64,000 nucleotides of DNA, from positions 1 to 64,000 of the forward strand of contig NZ_PYGF01000011.1 of assembly GCF_003014575.1 (NCBI RefSeq), in the 5' to 3' direction. The notes under the pieces were generated by a model. That model saw only the letters and a program-made list of their open reading frames with translations, made no database searches and had not been told where the DNA came from. Source of the DNA: Cecembia rubra (GTDB taxonomy: Bacteria; Bacteroidota; Bacteroidia; Cytophagales; Cyclobacteriaceae). This document shows, one piece after another, positions 15,537 through 25,299 of the stretch (position 1 is the first letter of the stretch; the number at the start of each line of letters is the position of its first letter). Both the position numbers and the translations under genes were made by a program.

Positions 15537-16739
15537 GTGAATACAAAATTGGATATTGCTAAAATCAATACCGATACATTCAAACAATTTGTGCAGGATC
15601 ACCTTGAAGGGGATCCTGCACTCCTTTTTATGCGGCTTAGGGATAAAGTGAATTTTGACTTAAGTCTGGCCATCAATCAAATAGAGGCCAGAAGAAAAGC
15701 CCTTAAAAAACTTCCCAATTGGTCCGGAAATTTTGACCTTTTTTTTCCTTCTGGACTTTCCGTCGAACAGGCATCATCTGAGGAAACAGCCGAATTCAAA
15801 TCGGAATTGGTAAAAGGTGAAACCATGAATGACCTTACAGGAGGATTTGGGGTGGACACTTATTTTCTCTCCAGGAATTTCAAAAAAGCCACTTATTGTG
15901 AGCGTAATGAAGAGCTGGTGGATATATTCAGGTACAATATGGAGGTCCTAGATGAACATAAGTTCCGGATTCAGCAAGGGGATGGAATTGAGATTCTTAG
16001 GGGAACCTCGGAAATTTTTGACCTCATTTTTGTTGATCCGGCCCGAAGGGGTGGCCAAAATCAAAAGCTTTATAAACTTTCAGATTGCGAACCTGATATA
16101 GTGGCTAATTGGGAGCTCATCCGATCAAAAACTAGATCAGTGTTGGTAAAGGCCTCACCCATGATGGATATCAAACAGTCCCTTCAGGAATTACCGGATA
16201 TACAACAAGTTTGGGTCGTTTCTGTCAAAAATGAAGTGAAGGAAGTGTTACTTTTTTGGGAAAAAGATAAGAAAATAGATGAAATAGCAATCCATTGTGT
16301 GGACCTACGACCGGAAGGAAGACAGGAATTTGATTTTTCATTTGAAAAAGAGGCCTCTGCTGAAAGTACTTTTTCAGAAGTGAAGTCTTATATCATTGAA
16401 CCCATGGCCGGTATATTGAAGGCAGGTGGTTTCAAATATTTTGGGCAGGAATATGGCCTTAAAAAATTACATCCCAACAGTCACCTTTACACTACAGACG
16501 GTTATTTGGAGGGGATTCCGGGAAGGGTTTTCGAGCTGATCAGTGAATTGCATCAGCCTAAAAAAGAACTCAAATCACTTTTCCCTAAAGGTCAGGTAAA
16601 TGTAATTGCCAGGAACTTTGCCCTTTCTGCCGAAGAAATCAAAAATAAATTTAGGCTCAAAGATGGAGGAAATGACTTTTTGATCTGCACCAAAGTTGGG
16701 GAGAAATACCGCTTTTTTCATTGCCGAAAAATGCTTTAG
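15537..16739 (+). CDS. Class I SAM-dependent methyltransferase with THUMP-like C-terminal domain
   Basis: This 400-aa protein has a Rossmann methyltransferase core with motif I in DLTGGFGVDTYFLS (about 98-111), an acidic CERNEELV loop and IFVDPARRGGQ (motif IV region, about 160-170). Residues about 320-390 (FPKGQVNVIARNFALSAEEI and GGNDFLICTK) match the THUMP-like domain that usually follows it. Known relatives are annotated as RNA methyltransferase-like, but the substrate is not established. The start is GTG 15537, since no ATG lies nearby in frame. Confidence 0.85.
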   Translation: MNTKLDIAKINTDTFKQFVQDHLEGDPALLFMRLRDKVNFDLSLAINQIEARRKALKKLPNWSGNFDLFFPSGLSVEQASSEETAEFKSELVKGETMNDLTGGFGVDTYFLSRNFKKATYCERNEELVDIFRYNMEVLDEHKFRIQQGDGIEILRGTSEIFDLIFVDPARRGGQNQKLYKLSDCEPDIVANWELIRSKTRSVLVKASPMMDIKQSLQELPDIQQVWVVSVKNEVKEVLLFWEKDKKIDEIAIHCVDLRPEGRQEFDFSFEKEASAESTFSEVKSYIIEPMAGILKAGGFKYFGQEYGLKKLHPNSHLYTTDGYLEGIPGRVFELISELHQPKKELKSLFPKGQVNVIARNFALSAEEIKNKFRLKDGGNDFLICTKVGEKYRFFHCRKML

Positions 16740-16802
16740 ACTTCTCTGCAAGTAAGAAGGAATTGCTTATCTTTTCAAAGTTTTACCATGCTTTCCGGTA
16801 CG

Positions 16803-18389
16803 ATGAAGAGAACACTGATCCTTTTATTGACATTTCTTGCTTCCTTTCAGGGCTTTGCTCAAATCCAAAAAAACTGGAACTGGGGAGGTCCACTTGACCC
16901 TCTTCAGCAAAAATACCAGGTAATGCATTATCAATTGGAGCTGGAGTTATTTCCGGAAGAGCAGGAAATCCATGGAAAGAATAGAATCACTTTTCAGACG
17001 GAAGAAAAGCTGGACACCTTAAGACTTAACCTCATAGAGGAATACCAAGTCCTGAAAGTAATCATGAACGGAGAGGAAGTGGCCTTTAGCCATAAGGGAG
17101 ATATTTTGGATATTTACCCTGCAGATTGCACTTGTGAGGAAGTGGAGGTGTATTACGGTGGGAAAACGCCCATTGCCATTAGGCCTCCCTGGACCGGAGG
17201 TTTTACTTGGGAATTGGATGAACTCGGGAATCATTGGATGGGGTTGTCTTCTCAGAATGAGGGAGCTAAAATATTTATGCCTTGCCTCGACCATCCTTCA
17301 AGTGAGCCTCTCAAGGGTGTTGACCTGATTTTTACAGCAACTCAACCATATTTCGTAGCTTCTAATGGCAGGTTGGTCAGTACCCAGGAGCGAAATGGAA
17401 AAATAACCTACCATTGGAGTACCCGATACCCAATCAATAATTATAATATCAATTTTACACTAGGTGTATTCCACGAGGAGTCAACAAGTTTTAAAAGTGT
17501 TGACGGAAAAGAAATCCCGATGCATGTATGGGTGCTTCAGCAAAACAAGAGTAAAGCTTTGGAATTACTTGAGGTATTGAAAACTTCTACGGCAACCCTT
17601 GAATATTATTTTGGTCCATATCCTTTTCCTGATGACAAAATTGCAGTGGTGGAAACCCCTTATCTTGGGATGGAACATCAGACTATCAATGCTTACGGCA
17701 ATAATTTCCAATTTGAGAAAATTGGAAACACAACTTTTGATTGGCTCTTGCATCATGAATTGGGACATGAATGGTTCGGAAATAAAATTTCTGTTAAAGA
17801 CTGGGCGGATTTTTGGATCCATGAAGGTTTGACTGCCTATGGAGATTGGCTTTTTTACCTGAAACATGGAGGAGAGGAGGCCTATCTCGATAAAGTAGCC
17901 TCAGTAAAATCAAATATAAGAAACCTCAGGCCGGTAGTGTCCCCTCGGAATTCCAATTCAGATTTTGCTTATCACCCTGAGATTTACACCAAGGGGGCAT
18001 TTATCATTCATTCCCTCAGGTATTATGTTGGGGATGAACTCTTTTTCCCTATGTTGAAAGCTTTTGTTTCTGATGAAAGATTTACCTATGAAAATCTAGT
18101 GGAAACAAGTGATTTTACAAGTTTTGCGCAGGACTTTACCGATATTGACCTACAGGGCTTTTTTGACCTATACCTTAAAACTGTTAGGCTTCCGAATGTT
18201 AAAGTGAAGAAAAAAGGAAAAAAAGGATATCAGGTAAGTGCTACTAACATTTCATTCAATATGCCAGTTGAAATCAGAACATCCAATGGGTATGAACGCC
18301 ATGTTATTTCTTCCAAACCTATCTTGGTAAAGAGTGAAGGGCCTATAGAGGTTGACCCGCGTGGCTGGTATTTAATGGTTAAGAAATGA
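16803..18389 (+). CDS. Secreted M1-family metallopeptidase
   Basis: This 528-aa protein is a zinc aminopeptidase-like enzyme exported by an N-terminal signal peptide (RTLILLLTFLASFQGFAQ). The catalytic signature is HHELGHEWFGNK (about 316-327) with the third zinc ligand Glu in WIHEGLTAYGDW 18 residues on. The substrate-side motif reads LGMEHQTINAYG rather than GAMEN, a usual variant. It is shorter than full aminopeptidase N and ends in a beta domain. An in-frame ATG at 16788 is an alternative start. Confidence 0.9.
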   Translation: MKRTLILLLTFLASFQGFAQIQKNWNWGGPLDPLQQKYQVMHYQLELELFPEEQEIHGKNRITFQTEEKLDTLRLNLIEEYQVLKVIMNGEEVAFSHKGDILDIYPADCTCEEVEVYYGGKTPIAIRPPWTGGFTWELDELGNHWMGLSSQNEGAKIFMPCLDHPSSEPLKGVDLIFTATQPYFVASNGRLVSTQERNGKITYHWSTRYPINNYNINFTLGVFHEESTSFKSVDGKEIPMHVWVLQQNKSKALELLEVLKTSTATLEYYFGPYPFPDDKIAVVETPYLGMEHQTINAYGNNFQFEKIGNTTFDWLLHHELGHEWFGNKISVKDWADFWIHEGLTAYGDWLFYLKHGGEEAYLDKVASVKSNIRNLRPVVSPRNSNSDFAYHPEIYTKGAFIIHSLRYYVGDELFFPMLKAFVSDERFTYENLVETSDFTSFAQDFTDIDLQGFFDLYLKTVRLPNVKVKKKGKKGYQVSATNISFNMPVEIRTSNGYERHVISSKPILVKSEGPIEVDPRGWYLMVKK

Positions 18390-18602
18390 TTGGGAAGCCG
18401 AGTGTTGAAAAGTGTGAAGTTTCAGCCAAAAGGGTTCAATCCGCTTATTGCCTCTTTCTTGAAGTAGGAAGTAAAACACAAGTCAGATAGATTATCCATT
18501 AATACAATGTAGGGAATAGAAGGATTGGATTTGGCAATTTTTAAATTATTGGCCAAATTGAATTCCAGTTGTTTTTAAGATTTCATAACAATTAAACTTC
18601 AG

Positions 18603-19835
18603 ATGACTTCAAGAGCATTGATAAGGCTTTCATTGATTGTCAATTACATGGTTTTTGCGGTGTTGCTCAATTCAGTGGGAGCTGTGATCCTCCAGGTACA
18701 GCGCAGCTTTGATGTCAGCAAGGCAGAAGCTTCGGTTCTTGAAGGATTCAAAGATCTTCCCATTGCTGTTTTTTCTTTTATAGTAGCCTCCATGTTGCCC
18801 AAGATCGGGCTAAAAAGAGGGATGTTGGCTGTGTTATTTTTGGTTGCAGCCATTTGCTTTATCATGCCTTTGACAGCTGACCAATTCTGGTATTTCAAGA
18901 TGCTGTTTGCCGCAGTAGGGATTTCTTTTGCGGTGATCAAGGTTTCGGTTTTCGCCATGATAGGTTTAGTGACTTCCAATGCCAAAGAGCACAGCAGCCT
19001 GATGAGTACCATAGAAGGATTCTTTATGGTGGGGGTGCTGTTGGGCAATATTTTCTTTTCCCTTTTTGTCAGTGATATTGACCCGGGTTCTAGAGATTGG
19101 CTGAACGTTTATTGGTATCTTGGAGCAATGAGTTTGGCAGCGGCCCTTCTACTGTTCTTTGCCAAAATCAATGAATCTGAGTCCAAAAGGGAGGAAACCA
19201 ACACTTGGGAGGAATTTTTGGAAATGCTTAAATTGGTCATCAGGCCTCTTGTTTTGGTCTTTGCAGCTTCGGCTTTTCTATTTGTTCTGATTGAGCAAAG
19301 CTTTATGACCTGGACACCTACTTTTTATCAGGATGTACTGATGGTTCCTGCCAGTATGAGCATTCAGGCAGGGGCTGTTTTAGCAGGAGCTTTAGCAGTA
19401 GGACGTTTATTGGCGGGGATAGTACTCAAGCGGGTACATTGGTTGACCTTCACCCTGATTTGTACCATTTTGGTAGGTGTCTGTGTACTTCTAACCCTGC
19501 CATTGACAAACAGTCTCCCCGAGTCAGTGGAGACCATTACCTGGTTCAATGCGCCATTTGTTGTGTACTTATTTCCGATTTTGGGGATATTTCTGGCGCC
19601 GATTTATCCTACGATCAATTCGGTAGTCTTAAGTGCTTTGCCGAAATATATGCAAAGTTCCATGTCCGGACTGATTGTGGTATTTTCGGCTTTGGGCGGC
19701 ACTACGGGATCCATCATCACAGGCCATATCTTTGAGGCTTATGGAGGTACCAATGCATTCTATTTCTCTTTATTGCCCATTGCCCTGCTCTGCTTGGTTT
19801 TGGTATTGTTAAACAGACAGGTTAAGCTATCATGA
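18603..19835 (+). CDS. MFS transporter, coupled to trehalase
   Basis: This 410-aa protein has about 12 hydrophobic segments and the two-halves layout of the major facilitator superfamily, with a cytoplasmic loop near 190-205 (KINESESKREETNTWEEFLE). The last codon overlaps the trehalase start as ATGA, so the genes are translationally coupled. The transporter probably imports trehalose or a related disaccharide for the cytoplasmic trehalase. Substrate is inferred only from that coupling. The 213 bp before it show no clear promoter. Confidence 0.88.
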   Translation: MTSRALIRLSLIVNYMVFAVLLNSVGAVILQVQRSFDVSKAEASVLEGFKDLPIAVFSFIVASMLPKIGLKRGMLAVLFLVAAICFIMPLTADQFWYFKMLFAAVGISFAVIKVSVFAMIGLVTSNAKEHSSLMSTIEGFFMVGVLLGNIFFSLFVSDIDPGSRDWLNVYWYLGAMSLAAALLLFFAKINESESKREETNTWEEFLEMLKLVIRPLVLVFAASAFLFVLIEQSFMTWTPTFYQDVLMVPASMSIQAGAVLAGALAVGRLLAGIVLKRVHWLTFTLICTILVGVCVLLTLPLTNSLPESVETITWFNAPFVVYLFPILGIFLAPIYPTINSVVLSALPKYMQSSMSGLIVVFSALGGTTGSIITGHIFEAYGGTNAFYFSLLPIALLCLVLVLLNRQVKLS

Positions 19836-21358
19836 GTTTACATCAATTTACTCCTCCGGAAGAACTGTATTGGGAACTATTTGATGCCGTGCAGATGAGC
19901 GGGATTTTTCCTGATTCCAAAACATTTGTTGATTGCATACCAAAAAGGCCGGCCAAAGATATTTTGTTGGATTATTATGAGGAATCCAAAGTGAAGGCAT
20001 TTGATCTGCTGGAGTTTGTAAAAGCCAATTTTCACCTGCCTCCAGATCCAAAGCCTTTAGATATACCCCAAAACCTTCCTTTAGAAGAAAGGCTTCATCT
20101 TCAATGGGAGTTGCTCAGAAGAGATCCGGACCCTGAAATCCAGGATTCTAGCCTTTTGGCCTTACCCCATCCTTATATTGTACCAGGAGGTAGGTTCAGG
20201 GAAATTTATTATTGGGACAGCTATTTTACTATGTTGGGACTGAAGGTCTCAGGAAAAACATATCTAATTGAGTCCATGGTGGCTAATTTTGCCCACCTGA
20301 TCAATACCGTGGGGCATATCCCTAATGGCAACAGGACCTATTTCCTTTCCAGGTCACAACCTCCTTTTTTTGCCAAAATGGTCGAATTGCTGGCTGAGTC
20401 GAAGCAGGATGAGGGAATTTTGGAAAAGTATATTCCAGAAATGCTCATGGAATACCTGTTTTGGGTGGAAGGGGATACGGAATTGTATTTACCTGGAAAA
20501 AGGTACAAAAGAGTGGTAAGACTGGATGAGGATGCCTTTTTAAACAGGTATTTTGATGATGAAGATACGCCTCGTCCAGAGTCATTTCAAGAAGATATTC
20601 ACCTGGCCCAAAGAACCACCCGCTTTCCGTATAAAGTATACAGGAATCTACGGGCAGCATGCGAGTCCGGTTGGGATTTCAGTTCAAGATGGTGCTATGA
20701 CCCCTTAGACCTGCGGACAATCCAGACTACAGCCATTATTCCCGTGGATTTGAATGTATTGCTCTCCGAAACAGAGCGGATTTTGATTTATGCCAATAAG
20801 ATGGTGGGAAATGAAAAATTGGCTTCCAATCTGGAAAAAAACAGGAGAAACAGGATTGAAGGGATCAACAGGTACTGTTGGGATGAGAAAAAAGGCATTT
20901 ATCTGGATTTTCACATCAAATTCAAAGAATTTGTAGACCGCCCTTCTTTGGCAATGTTGTTTCCATTATGGGCAGGAACAGCAGATGCGCATCAGGCAGG
21001 AAAAGTAATCAAATATGTAGAACAAAAGCTCCTCAAGCCCGGAGGTTTGGTCACTACGAATTACAATTCCGGACAACAATGGGATGCACCCAATGGTTGG
21101 GCGCCCCTACAGTGGATAGGTTTCGAAGCTTTTTGGAATTATGGAAGAAGGGATCTGGCTTTGGAACTTGCCAATAGATGGACTGGCTTAAATGAAAAAG
21201 TTTATGAAAGGACAGGGAAGATGATGGAAAAATATAATGTGGAGGACCTGAGTCTAGAAGCAGGAGGAGGGGAGTACCCAGTTCAGGATGGTTTTGGTTG
21301 GACAAATGGCGTGTATTTGGCTCTTAAAGAAAAATTGAAGTCAAACTCAAAGTCATAA
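19832..21358 (+). CDS. Cytoplasmic trehalase (GH37)
   Basis: This 508-aa glycoside hydrolase splits trehalose to two glucose. Both trehalase signatures are present: PGGRFREIYYWDSYF (about 116-130) and QWDAPNGWAPLQW (about 416-428). The catalytic acid would be the Asp in the GWDFSSRW region, and the base the Glu in GGEYPVQDGFGWTNG. No signal peptide is present, so it acts in the cytoplasm, unlike periplasmic TreA. It overlaps the upstream MFS gene by 4 bp. Confidence 0.94.
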   Translation: MSLHQFTPPEELYWELFDAVQMSGIFPDSKTFVDCIPKRPAKDILLDYYEESKVKAFDLLEFVKANFHLPPDPKPLDIPQNLPLEERLHLQWELLRRDPDPEIQDSSLLALPHPYIVPGGRFREIYYWDSYFTMLGLKVSGKTYLIESMVANFAHLINTVGHIPNGNRTYFLSRSQPPFFAKMVELLAESKQDEGILEKYIPEMLMEYLFWVEGDTELYLPGKRYKRVVRLDEDAFLNRYFDDEDTPRPESFQEDIHLAQRTTRFPYKVYRNLRAACESGWDFSSRWCYDPLDLRTIQTTAIIPVDLNVLLSETERILIYANKMVGNEKLASNLEKNRRNRIEGINRYCWDEKKGIYLDFHIKFKEFVDRPSLAMLFPLWAGTADAHQAGKVIKYVEQKLLKPGGLVTTNYNSGQQWDAPNGWAPLQWIGFEAFWNYGRRDLALELANRWTGLNEKVYERTGKMMEKYNVEDLSLEAGGGEYPVQDGFGWTNGVYLALKEKLKSNSKS

Positions 21359-21429
21359 ATTTCGTTTTAAACCATTGACCCTGTTCAATACAAAACAAGT
21401 TTCCAAAACCGTCAACATGAGTACTTAAT

Positions 21430-21574
21430 AATTGAGGAAATTGTACAGAAATGATAATGACAAAATTACGCGTCATGCTGATTCGCTATAGGTGGAGAAG
21501 CATTTCCTCTATTTTAGGAGAACCCTCGAATTGCTCAGGGTGACGAGTTCAGCAAAGTAATCTGTCAATTGGTA
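21430..21574 (+). repeat. Dispersed repeat, copy A
   Basis: The first 52 bp (21430-21481) match 47354-47405 at 42 positions. The block AATCTGTCAATTGGTA at the end matches AATCTGTCATTGGTA of copy B. Inside copy A, CGTCATGCTGA and TCAGGGTGACG form an imperfect inverted pair 50 bp apart. It lies just upstream of the phosphatase gene at 21593. Confidence 0.55.
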
Positions 21575-21592
21575 ATAAAAGAAAATCTCATT

Positions 21593-22828
21593 ATGAATAA
21601 ACTTATCCTAAGCAGTTTCACCCTTATATTCTTTGTTTTTACGGCAGTAAGCCAGGCACAAAATGCCCCCTATGCCTTTTACCTTACCTGGAATCAAGAC
21701 CCTACTACCTCGATGGTGGTGGATTGGCATTCGGACGGTTTGCAGTCACAGCAGCTGAATATCAGGAGGAAAGGCACAGCGAATTGGAGTCAGATGGAAA
21801 GTGACGTGCTTCCTTATCCTTTTTCAGAAAGGGTGGTACACAGGGTATCATTATTGAATTTGAGACCAGATACCGCCTATGAAATTCAGTTTCCAGGTTC
21901 CAATGAAGTGTACTATTTCAGCACAATGCCTTCCAACCTGAATGAAAAGTCCATTAAAATTGCTATTGGCGGAGATGCAATGCACCGTAAAGAATGGTTT
22001 GAAAAGACCAATAGAGTTGTGTCCTTTTTTGAACCGGACTTCGTGATCATTGGTGGAGATATGGCTTATGAAAATGGCATAGCTGAAAATATTCAAAGGA
22101 TATATGACTGGTTTGAAGGTTATTCCAATACCTTAATAACGGCTGACAATCGGATTCTACCCTGTGTCGTAGCCATAGGCAATCACGAAGTAGTAGGTGG
22201 ATACTACAGCAGAAATCCAGGTTATGAACAAAACAACTCCTTTAGAAAGAGAATAGCCCCTTATTTTTATGGTTTATTTGCCTTTCCCGGGCAGCCAGGA
22301 TACAATGTCCTTGACTTTGGGGATTACCTCAGTTTGATTATTTTGGATACAGAGCATTCCAATCCTATTCCTGGTGTACAGACCCAATGGCTGGCAAAAA
22401 CGCTTGAAGAGAGAACACATGTATTGCACCGTATCCCAATTTATCATGTTCCGGGATTTCCTTCAGTGAGAAATTATGAAGACATTACCCAGACTATGGT
22501 CAGGGAACATTGGGTGCCACTGTTTGAGAAAAGCGGGGTCAGAATAGCATTTGAAAACCATGACCATGCCTATAAAAGGACATACCCTATCCGTAACCTG
22601 CAAAGGGACCAATCCGGCGTCATTTATGTGGGTGATGGTTCTTGGGGGGTCGGAGAAAGACCAATCCATGATGTGGAAAATACTTGGTATTTGAAAAGAG
22701 CCCAATCCGTAAAAGCTTTTACCCTGTTGACCTTGGAAGGGCCACAGTTCAATTTGATTTCTGTGGATGAAAATGGGAGGATTATTGACTCTTATCCAGA
22801 AAGCCCGCTCCCTTATCGAAGTCATTAA
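21593..22828 (+). CDS. Secreted purple-acid-phosphatase-like metallophosphoesterase
   Basis: This 411-aa protein has a signal peptide (LILSSFTLIFFVFTAVSQA), an N-terminal fibronectin III-like domain (about 25-120) and a calcineurin-type phosphoesterase domain (about 125-390). Metal-ligand motifs are visible: IGGDAM, GGDMAYENG, GNHEVVGG and FENHDHAYKRT near the end. The layout is that of plant-type purple acid phosphatases. The usual first-motif Asp is kept. Start ATG 21593 is chosen because the signal peptide begins there. It converges with the symporter gene, overlapping by 4 bp. Confidence 0.9.
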   Translation: MNKLILSSFTLIFFVFTAVSQAQNAPYAFYLTWNQDPTTSMVVDWHSDGLQSQQLNIRRKGTANWSQMESDVLPYPFSERVVHRVSLLNLRPDTAYEIQFPGSNEVYYFSTMPSNLNEKSIKIAIGGDAMHRKEWFEKTNRVVSFFEPDFVIIGGDMAYENGIAENIQRIYDWFEGYSNTLITADNRILPCVVAIGNHEVVGGYYSRNPGYEQNNSFRKRIAPYFYGLFAFPGQPGYNVLDFGDYLSLIILDTEHSNPIPGVQTQWLAKTLEERTHVLHRIPIYHVPGFPSVRNYEDITQTMVREHWVPLFEKSGVRIAFENHDHAYKRTYPIRNLQRDQSGVIYVGDGSWGVGERPIHDVENTWYLKRAQSVKAFTLLTLEGPQFNLISVDENGRIIDSYPESPLPYRSH

Positions 22829-24300
22829 GATTGAGTACTTTTAGTACTCATTAATAATCCTGCAAAAAAACCACTTAAAACAATAGCCATTGTTCCTAGG
22901 ATAATGGCTAAATTTTTATGTAGCCGAGGTAATGGAATATTTGGGAAAAATTCGCAAAGACTGATCCAGCTAATAACCATTAAACCAAGAATAACGCCGA
23001 AAATGGCGGGCCCTCGAGGAGCAGAAAAATTGAAAAAACTCAAAAGAAACAGTCCCAGAATTCCTCCACTGAAAATGGAGGCCAAGGCCCACCAGGCATC
23101 AAGGGCGCTTTCCACCCCATTAAAGGCCAAAGCTACCCCAATACTGATCAACCCAACTAAAGTAGAACTCAGGTAGAGTACTTTGACTGCGGCTTTATCT
23201 GTGATTTTTGGGTTCACATATTTCTTCACATGGTCCTCCAAAATCACAGTGGCAGAACTATTGATGGAGGTGGAAAGGGTACTCATCCCGGCAGCAAAAA
23301 GGGCTGCTACCAATAGTCCGGTGATTCCTTGGGGAAGTGAATGAACAATGAAATAAGGAAAAACCTTATCTCCTTCTTTGGCAATTTCCAAAGGAAGGCT
23401 TCCGGCATTCTCCTGGTAAAAAACAAATAGTCCAGTGCCTATCATAAAAAATAGAAGGGAAACTGGAATATATAGCAAAGCCCCAAAGGCGGCGGATTTT
23501 TGCGCTTCCAGTGTATTTTTTGCACCCAAGTACCTTTGGATATAACTTTGATCTACACCAAAATTCTGTAGGTTGATAAATAATCCATATAACAACACCA
23601 TCCAAAAGCTGCTTTCTGTCCAGTTCCAAGCATAAGGGCCTAGAGAAAATTTACCTTGTTTACTTCCTTCTTCTAAATATTGAGGCAGACCTTGGGGCAA
23701 GTCTGATAGGATCACGAAAAAACAAAGCAAAGCACCTGCAATTAATACTATGCCCTGCACCGCATCCGTCCAGACTACCGCTTCAATGCCCCCTGCTACG
23801 GCATAGACCATCACTCCAAATCCGGTAGCTACGATAATAACAGGGATGCTCCAGCCAAGAAGTACGTGCATGGGCAAGGCCAGAAGGTACAAGATGGCAC
23901 CCATCCTTGCCAATTGGGTGAGGAGATAGCAAACAGAGGCGTAGATCCTTGCCCAAAGCCCAAAGCGCTCTTCAAAATAGGAATAAGCTGATGGGCTCTG
24001 GAGTTTTCTGTAAAGTGGAACAAAAAATAGCAAAGCAAAAACGGTAGCAATAGGAATGGATAAGCTGAAAACAAAGGAGTTCCAATTGCCTTGGTAAGCA
24101 TTTCCAGGAAGGGCCAAGAAACTGATGCTGCTTACATAAGTTGCAAAAATTGACATCCCCAAAGTCCATGATGGCAATCTACCCTTCCCGGTGATATATT
24201 CCAGACTGGTTCTTTTTTTGAAGTAGAATGAAATCCCAAAACCTAATATTCCCGATAAATAGATGAAGAAAATGAGAAGGTCTAGGAAGGGAAGTTGCAT
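22825..24300 (-). CDS. Sodium:solute symporter (SSS family)
   Basis: This 491-aa membrane protein has about 13 hydrophobic segments. Family marks include the N-terminal YITGKGRLPSW region, SFLALPGNAYQGNW, the TDAVQGIVLI segment and AAGMSTLSTSINSSATVI. It lies 7 bp after the DapA/NanA-family lyase gene and is probably cotranscribed with it. The pair suggests uptake and cleavage of a 2-keto acid such as a sialic acid. The substrate is not determined by sequence. Confidence 0.9.
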   Translation of the reverse strand: MQLPFLDLLIFFIYLSGILGFGISFYFKKRTSLEYITGKGRLPSWTLGMSIFATYVSSISFLALPGNAYQGNWNSFVFSLSIPIATVFALLFFVPLYRKLQSPSAYSYFEERFGLWARIYASVCYLLTQLARMGAILYLLALPMHVLLGWSIPVIIVATGFGVMVYAVAGGIEAVVWTDAVQGIVLIAGALLCFFVILSDLPQGLPQYLEEGSKQGKFSLGPYAWNWTESSFWMVLLYGLFINLQNFGVDQSYIQRYLGAKNTLEAQKSAAFGALLYIPVSLLFFMIGTGLFVFYQENAGSLPLEIAKEGDKVFPYFIVHSLPQGITGLLVAALFAAGMSTLSTSINSSATVILEDHVKKYVNPKITDKAAVKVLYLSSTLVGLISIGVALAFNGVESALDAWWALASIFSGGILGLFLLSFFNFSAPRGPAIFGVILGLMVISWISLCEFFPNIPLPRLHKNLAIILGTMAIVLSGFFAGLLMSTKSTQS

Positions 24301-24307
24301 GTAGATT

Positions 24308-25240
24308 TCAGATAGCTTTGATCTTTCGAATGATGGACTGCATGTCTTGCTGTATGGCCATCTGAACGGTGGCCGGTGCAGCTAAAAGTGGTCTGGACAA
24401 ATGGGGTTGGCAAATTCCCAGGAAACTCAAAGCCTGCTTCATTCCCTGAAAATAACTGTAACTCTTTTTTCCGGCTCCATAAATCTTACTGGAAATTTCC
24501 ATGATAATAGGCTGAATCACTTGAATCGTGTCCCAGTCTTTCGCCTTTGCTGCTTCATAAAGACGGACATATAATTCGGGAAATAAATTAGCACCTCCAT
24601 TGACTCCGCCATCAGCACCTGCAATTACTGATTGGACCATGATTTCTTCTGGTCCTGGTAATACAGAAAATTCCGGTTTTTCAGATTTGATTTCCAAAAG
24701 CTTCTCAAGATATACCCCATTTCCTGAACTGTCTTTGATGCCGATGATGTTGGGATGTGCTGCCAAGGCTTTCACAGTTCCTACTTCCAGATGACATTTG
24801 GTCATGTTCGGGTAATTATACAAGAATAGGGGTAACTCGCATTGATCTGCCAAAAGGGAGAAATAGTTGTATAAATCTTCCTGATCCAAATGGAAAAAGA
24901 AGGGAGACAATGCAACCACAGCAGTAGCTCCTTCGGACCTGGCTATCTGGGCCAATTCTAAACTTACATCCATGCAGGGATCACTGATGCCTACCATTAC
25001 AGGTTTTTCATTATTGGCATATTGGCAGGTGTTTTTGATTAAATTCTTTCTCAGGTCTACCTTCAAACTTGGTGTTTCTCCGGTAGTTCCCAAAATAAAA
25101 ATACCATGTACACCCCCATCTATCAGGTGTCTTGTAATGGTTTCAATTCCCTTTAGGTCCAGTTTACCTGACTCTAGTAAAGGCGTCACTGTCGGTACTA
25201 TGATTCCTTCTATCTTTGGTAATAGGTTTGTTGCTTTCAT
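24308..25240 (-). CDS. DapA/NanA-family aldolase (dihydrodipicolinate synthase family)
   Basis: This 310-aa TIM-barrel enzyme keeps the family motifs FILGTTGETPSL, the tyrosine in LYNYPNMTKC and the Schiff-base lysine in IIGIKDSSGNG (about residue 170). It is distinct from housekeeping DapA in context, as it precedes a sodium symporter gene and is not near lysine genes. N-acetylneuraminate lyase or another 2-keto-3-deoxy acid aldolase is plausible. It is divergent from the LytTR regulator gene across 59 bp. Confidence 0.87.
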   Translation of the reverse strand: MKATNLLPKIEGIIVPTVTPLLESGKLDLKGIETITRHLIDGGVHGIFILGTTGETPSLKVDLRKNLIKNTCQYANNEKPVMVGISDPCMDVSLELAQIARSEGATAVVALSPFFFHLDQEDLYNYFSLLADQCELPLFLYNYPNMTKCHLEVGTVKALAAHPNIIGIKDSSGNGVYLEKLLEIKSEKPEFSVLPGPEEIMVQSVIAGADGGVNGGANLFPELYVRLYEAAKAKDWDTIQVIQPIIMEISSKIYGAGKKSYSYFQGMKQALSFLGICQPHLSRPLLAAPATVQMAIQQDMQSIIRKIKAI

Positions 25241-25299
25241 TGATGTAATTTAAAAAATATTTTAAGGTCACCGACCTGTTTTAAAAAATTGCTAATAGG

